From SHZI01 sp031395645 (GTDB lineage Bacteria > Pseudomonadota > Gammaproteobacteria > Steroidobacterales > GCA-2729495), in the NCBI GenBank assembly GCA_031395645.1, contig JANNJM010000016.1, positions 1 to 24,943 of the forward strand: a stretch of 24,943 nucleotides of DNA. The letters run 5' to 3'. Shown piece after piece: positions 23,364-24,943 of the stretch. The first letter of the stretch is position 1; each line of letters opens with the position of its first letter. The position numbers were made by a program, and so were the translations under genes. The notes under the pieces are model-generated. The model did no database searches. It saw nothing but the letters and a program-made list of their open reading frames with translations, and was not told the DNA's origin.

Positions 23364-23594
23364 ATGCCCGACTCACTGGAAAAGACGTTTACGCGGGAGC
23401 TGGAGCGCCTCGAGCGCCGGTTGGACGAACTTGTCGTGACCACAAACCAGCTCAAGGAAGAGAATCGGTCCCTGCGGCAACGGCAGGACAATCTGATCGC
23501 CGAGCGGGCGACCCTGCTGCAGAAGAACGAACAGGTGCGCGCGCGTGTCGAAGCAATGATCGGCCGGCTGAAGGCCATGGAGCACGGGTCGTGA
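23364..23594 (+). CDS. small coiled-coil protein, ZapB-like (TIGR02449 type)
   Basis: A 76-residue protein that is almost entirely one coiled coil: heptad-like Leu/Val/Ile spacing from LERLERRLDELVV (12-24) through LKEENRSLRQRQDNLIAERATLLQKNEQ (30-57). Charge pattern and position directly before zapA match the small ZapB-like family (TIGR02449) found next to zapA in many gammaproteobacteria. The likely role is to link ZapA and FtsZ filaments at the division site; family-based inference. The start at 23364 has no ribosome-binding site and no other in-frame start fits. The stop overlaps the zapA GTG as GTGA. Confidence 0.85.
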   Translation: MPDSLEKTFTRELERLERRLDELVVTTNQLKEENRSLRQRQDNLIAERATLLQKNEQVRARVEAMIGRLKAMEHGS

Positions 23595-23905
23595 CGGAAC
23601 TCTCCACCCAGGTCAACATCAAGATCCTCGAGAAGGAATACCAGATCGCCTGCCCGACCAGTGAGCGTGCTGCGCTGCTGGATTCCGCCGAAATGCTGAA
23701 CAGGAAGATGCGGGAAATCCGCGATACGGGCAAGGTCATTGGCCTGGACCGGATCGCGGTCATGGCGGCACTGAACATGGCCAACGAACTGCTGCGCTCC
23801 CGAAGTCGCGGCGAACACCTCGAGGGCGACGCCAAGCTCCGCCTGCAGGCGATGCGCGAGCGCGTGGAGAGTGCGCTCCAGTCGGGCCGTCAACTGGATC
23901 TCTGA
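23591..23905 (+). CDS. zapA: cell division protein ZapA
   Basis: A 104-residue FtsZ-bundling protein. The N-terminal globular part has the ZapA pattern (VNIKILEKEYQIACPTSER, residues 8-26, then LLDSAEMLNRKM), followed by the conserved IAVMAALNMANELL helix (56-69) and a C-terminal coiled coil that makes the tetramer. The start is GTG at 23591, overlapping the stop of the ZapB-like gene as GTGA, so both partners are made from one message with coupled translation. The 6S RNA gene follows 54 bases on, as in many gammaproteobacteria. Confidence 0.95.
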   Translation: MTELSTQVNIKILEKEYQIACPTSERAALLDSAEMLNRKMREIRDTGKVIGLDRIAVMAALNMANELLRSRSRGEHLEGDAKLRLQAMRERVESALQSGRQLDL

Positions 23906-23947
23906 TTCCGGAAGCACCTGCGTCACATTTTTCTGACAGACACCCAC

Positions 23948-23953
23948 TATAAT
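23948..23953 (+). promoter_or_regulatory. ssrS promoter -10 element
   Basis: A perfect TATAAT ends six bases before 23960, the first base of the 6S closing stem. The -35 region (about 23921-23932) is T-rich but has no good TTGACA match. Confidence 0.7.
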
Positions 23954-23959
23954 TGCCTT

Positions 23960-24165
23960 GGTCTCTCCTGCGGTGTTCGACAGCGGCTTGATAGGTCTCT
24001 CGACCCTTAATCGCGCTTACGGGATCGCGTACTGCCGGCAGTTTGTGCACGACCACTCCAGGACCACCATATCCTGGGTGGGAAGCCTGCTCTGCCGCGT
24101 CTGGTCCCACCTGATGCTCTTGGTCTGAGAGCAGCAGGCCGCACCGGCACAGGCGGGAGAGACCA
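23960..24165 (+). ncRNA. ssrS: 6S RNA
   Basis: 6S RNA mimics an open promoter and binds sigma-70 RNA polymerase in stationary phase. Evidence is position and fold. It lies between zapA and fau (ygfA), the standard location in gammaproteobacteria. GGTCTCTCCTG (23960-23970) pairs with CAGGCGGGAGAGACC (24150-24164) to close a long rod. A terminal hairpin, CCAC-U-CCAGGA with TCCTGG-GTGG (24053-24063 with 24072-24081), sits exactly at the midpoint, as 6S symmetry requires. The 5' part (TGCGGTGTTCGACAGCGG) resembles the E. coli segment GATGTTCGCAAGCGG. Length about 206 bases against 184 in E. coli. A perfect TATAAT precedes it. No terminator follows before fau, so read-through is likely, as known for E. 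coli ssrS-ygfA. Confidence 0.87.
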
Positions 24166-24185
24166 CTTAAGCTCCGGCCAGCGGC

Positions 24186-24794
24186 ATGCCCCCAGATCCA
24201 ACGAGCTACGAGCACGGCGAAAAGGCCCGTCTGCGCCGCGAGGTCCGCGCGAAACGCCTCGCTCTCCCAGCCGAAAAGGCGCACGCGGCAGCCATCCGGG
24301 CCGTACACCGGCTCTGGTCACTGCCCATCCTGTCCCGCGCCCAAAGCCTGGCGCTGTACCTTCCGGTCGGGGGTGAGCTCGATTGCACCCCCCTGGCTGT
24401 GCAAGCCTGGCGCCGCGGCCGGACCACCTTTCTGCCATTGGTCACGCGCGGCACCCTGCGTTTCGCGCCGTTCAGTGCCAACTCGACGCTGCGGACGAAT
24501 CGCTTTGGCATCCTGGAACCCCTGACGTCGGCTCGCCACTGGGTCGGTGCGCGCCAGCTCGACGTGATCATCGCACCACTGGTGGCCTTCGACGAGAACG
24601 CGAATCGCCTTGGCATGGGTGGCGGATACTACGACCGCACGCTTGCTTTCCTGATGCAGCGCTCGTCACGGCGCCGACCGCATTTCGTGGCCCTTGCGTT
24701 CGAGATGCAAAAGATTGCAACGCTGCCCATACACGCGTGGGATGTGCGACTCGATGCCGTCGTCACCGAGGAACGCACCTATCGCTTCACTTGA
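24186..24794 (+). CDS. fau: 5-formyltetrahydrofolate cyclo-ligase
   Basis: ATP-dependent conversion of 5-formyl-THF to 5,10-methenyl-THF, returning to the active pool a folate that inhibits one-carbon enzymes, including those linked to glycine cleavage. The 202-residue protein has the N-terminal RLRREVRAKRLAL helix (16-28), YLPVGGELD (58-66), and the signature RLGMGGGYYDRTLA (140-153), which is the ATP/folate loop. The start at 24186 is 21 bases after the 6S RNA end and has no clear ribosome-binding site. In E. coli the gene (ygfA, fau) is co-transcribed with 6S RNA and tied to persister formation. Confidence 0.95.
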   Translation: MPPDPTSYEHGEKARLRREVRAKRLALPAEKAHAAAIRAVHRLWSLPILSRAQSLALYLPVGGELDCTPLAVQAWRRGRTTFLPLVTRGTLRFAPFSANSTLRTNRFGILEPLTSARHWVGARQLDVIIAPLVAFDENANRLGMGGGYYDRTLAFLMQRSSRRRPHFVALAFEMQKIATLPIHAWDVRLDAVVTEERTYRFT

Positions 24795-24904
24795 ATTGTG
24801 GCCTGCTCGCAACCGACGCCGGGGAGTAAATCACCCCCTTGCTGGAATTTTCCCAACTGTTGTATATACTCAGAGCCGTCTACCCCGACACGGAGACTAA
24901 AACT
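24795..24904 (+). promoter_or_regulatory. intergenic region with probable promoter of the H1-like gene
   Basis: In these 110 bases TTGCTG (24839-24844), an 18-base spacer and TATATA (24863-24868) make a plausible promoter. GGAG (24892-24895) lies nine bases before the ATG at 24905. The small G/C-rich inverted match around 24822-24838 lacks a T-run, so I do not call a terminator for fau. Confidence 0.5.
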
Positions 24905-24943
24905 ATGGCTACGAAGAAAGTTGCGAAGAAGAAGACCAAGAAG
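24905..24943 (+). CDS. lysine-rich histone H1-like protein (start only)
   Basis: Thirteen codons are in the window: MATKKVAKKKTKK. Eight of 13 residues are lysine in the KK-x-A pattern of bacterial histone H1-like, AlgP-like or HU-tail-like DNA-binding proteins. The strong GGAG nine bases upstream and an upstream promoter-like pair support a real, probably well-expressed gene. The rest lies beyond the window, so the family cannot be settled. Such proteins compact DNA in the nucleoid. Confidence 0.6.
   Translation, partial: MATKKVAKKKTKK

Noticed and set aside
24822..24838. GGGGAG and CACCCCC as a possible terminator after fau.
   Set aside because: The pairing is short, the loop is as long as the stem and no T-run follows.

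Overview
This is a GC-rich chromosomal segment of a gammaproteobacterium. The strongest taxonomic signs are the ygfB-pepP-ubiH-ubiI gene order, the divergent zapB-like/zapA/6S RNA/5-formyl-THF cyclo-ligase block, and GTAG-type REP elements of the kind known from Xanthomonas, Stenotrophomonas and Pseudomonas. A finer placement (a Xanthomonadales/Nevskiales/Steroidobacter-like lineage) is only a guess. Coding density is very high. No tRNA, rRNA, insertion sequence, prophage or CRISPR array is visible. No gene-free stretch exceeds 300 bases; the longest, between zapA and fau, is filled by 6S RNA.

Layout. Bases 1-33 are the end of a REP/BIME repeat. Bases 30-3194 (minus strand) hold gnd-zwf-pgl, the oxidative pentose-phosphate genes, with an unusual short-type gnd. 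A divergent metallo-beta-lactamase-fold hydrolase (3321-3980) meets, tail to tail, a minus-strand cluster: aldo/keto reductase, an unknown helical protein, and a beta-helix membrane protein (3977-6764). A DUF423-type membrane protein and a Rossmann-fold protein with an export-like leader lie on the plus strand (6861-8104). A pair of inverted REP units closes that block.

From 23278 down to 8180, twelve minus-strand genes run almost without gaps (largest gap 44 bases): ygfB, pepP, ubiH, ubiI, a 7TM/inactive-transglutaminase protein, an ATP-grasp ligase, gcvT, gcvH, gcvPA, gcvPB, a PfkB-family kinase and a large periplasmic HtrA-like protease. The run mixes ubiquinone hydroxylation, glycine cleavage (one-carbon supply to tetrahydrofolate), a membrane-linked amino-acid ligation pair of unknown substrate, and envelope proteolysis. 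Divergent from ygfB, the plus strand carries zapB-like, zapA (division-ring proteins), ssrS (6S RNA), fau (folate repair, linked to gcv through folate chemistry), and the first 13 codons of a lysine-rich histone-H1-like protein that leaves the window.

Most of this is recognisable core metabolism. The parts least explained by known pathways are the 7TM/ATP-grasp pair, the tandem protease-pseudoprotease, the 5.2-5.8 kb helical protein with its beta-helix partner, and the exported Rossmann protein. REP elements that donate stop codons and a probable leaderless cell-division mRNA are the notable DNA-level signals.
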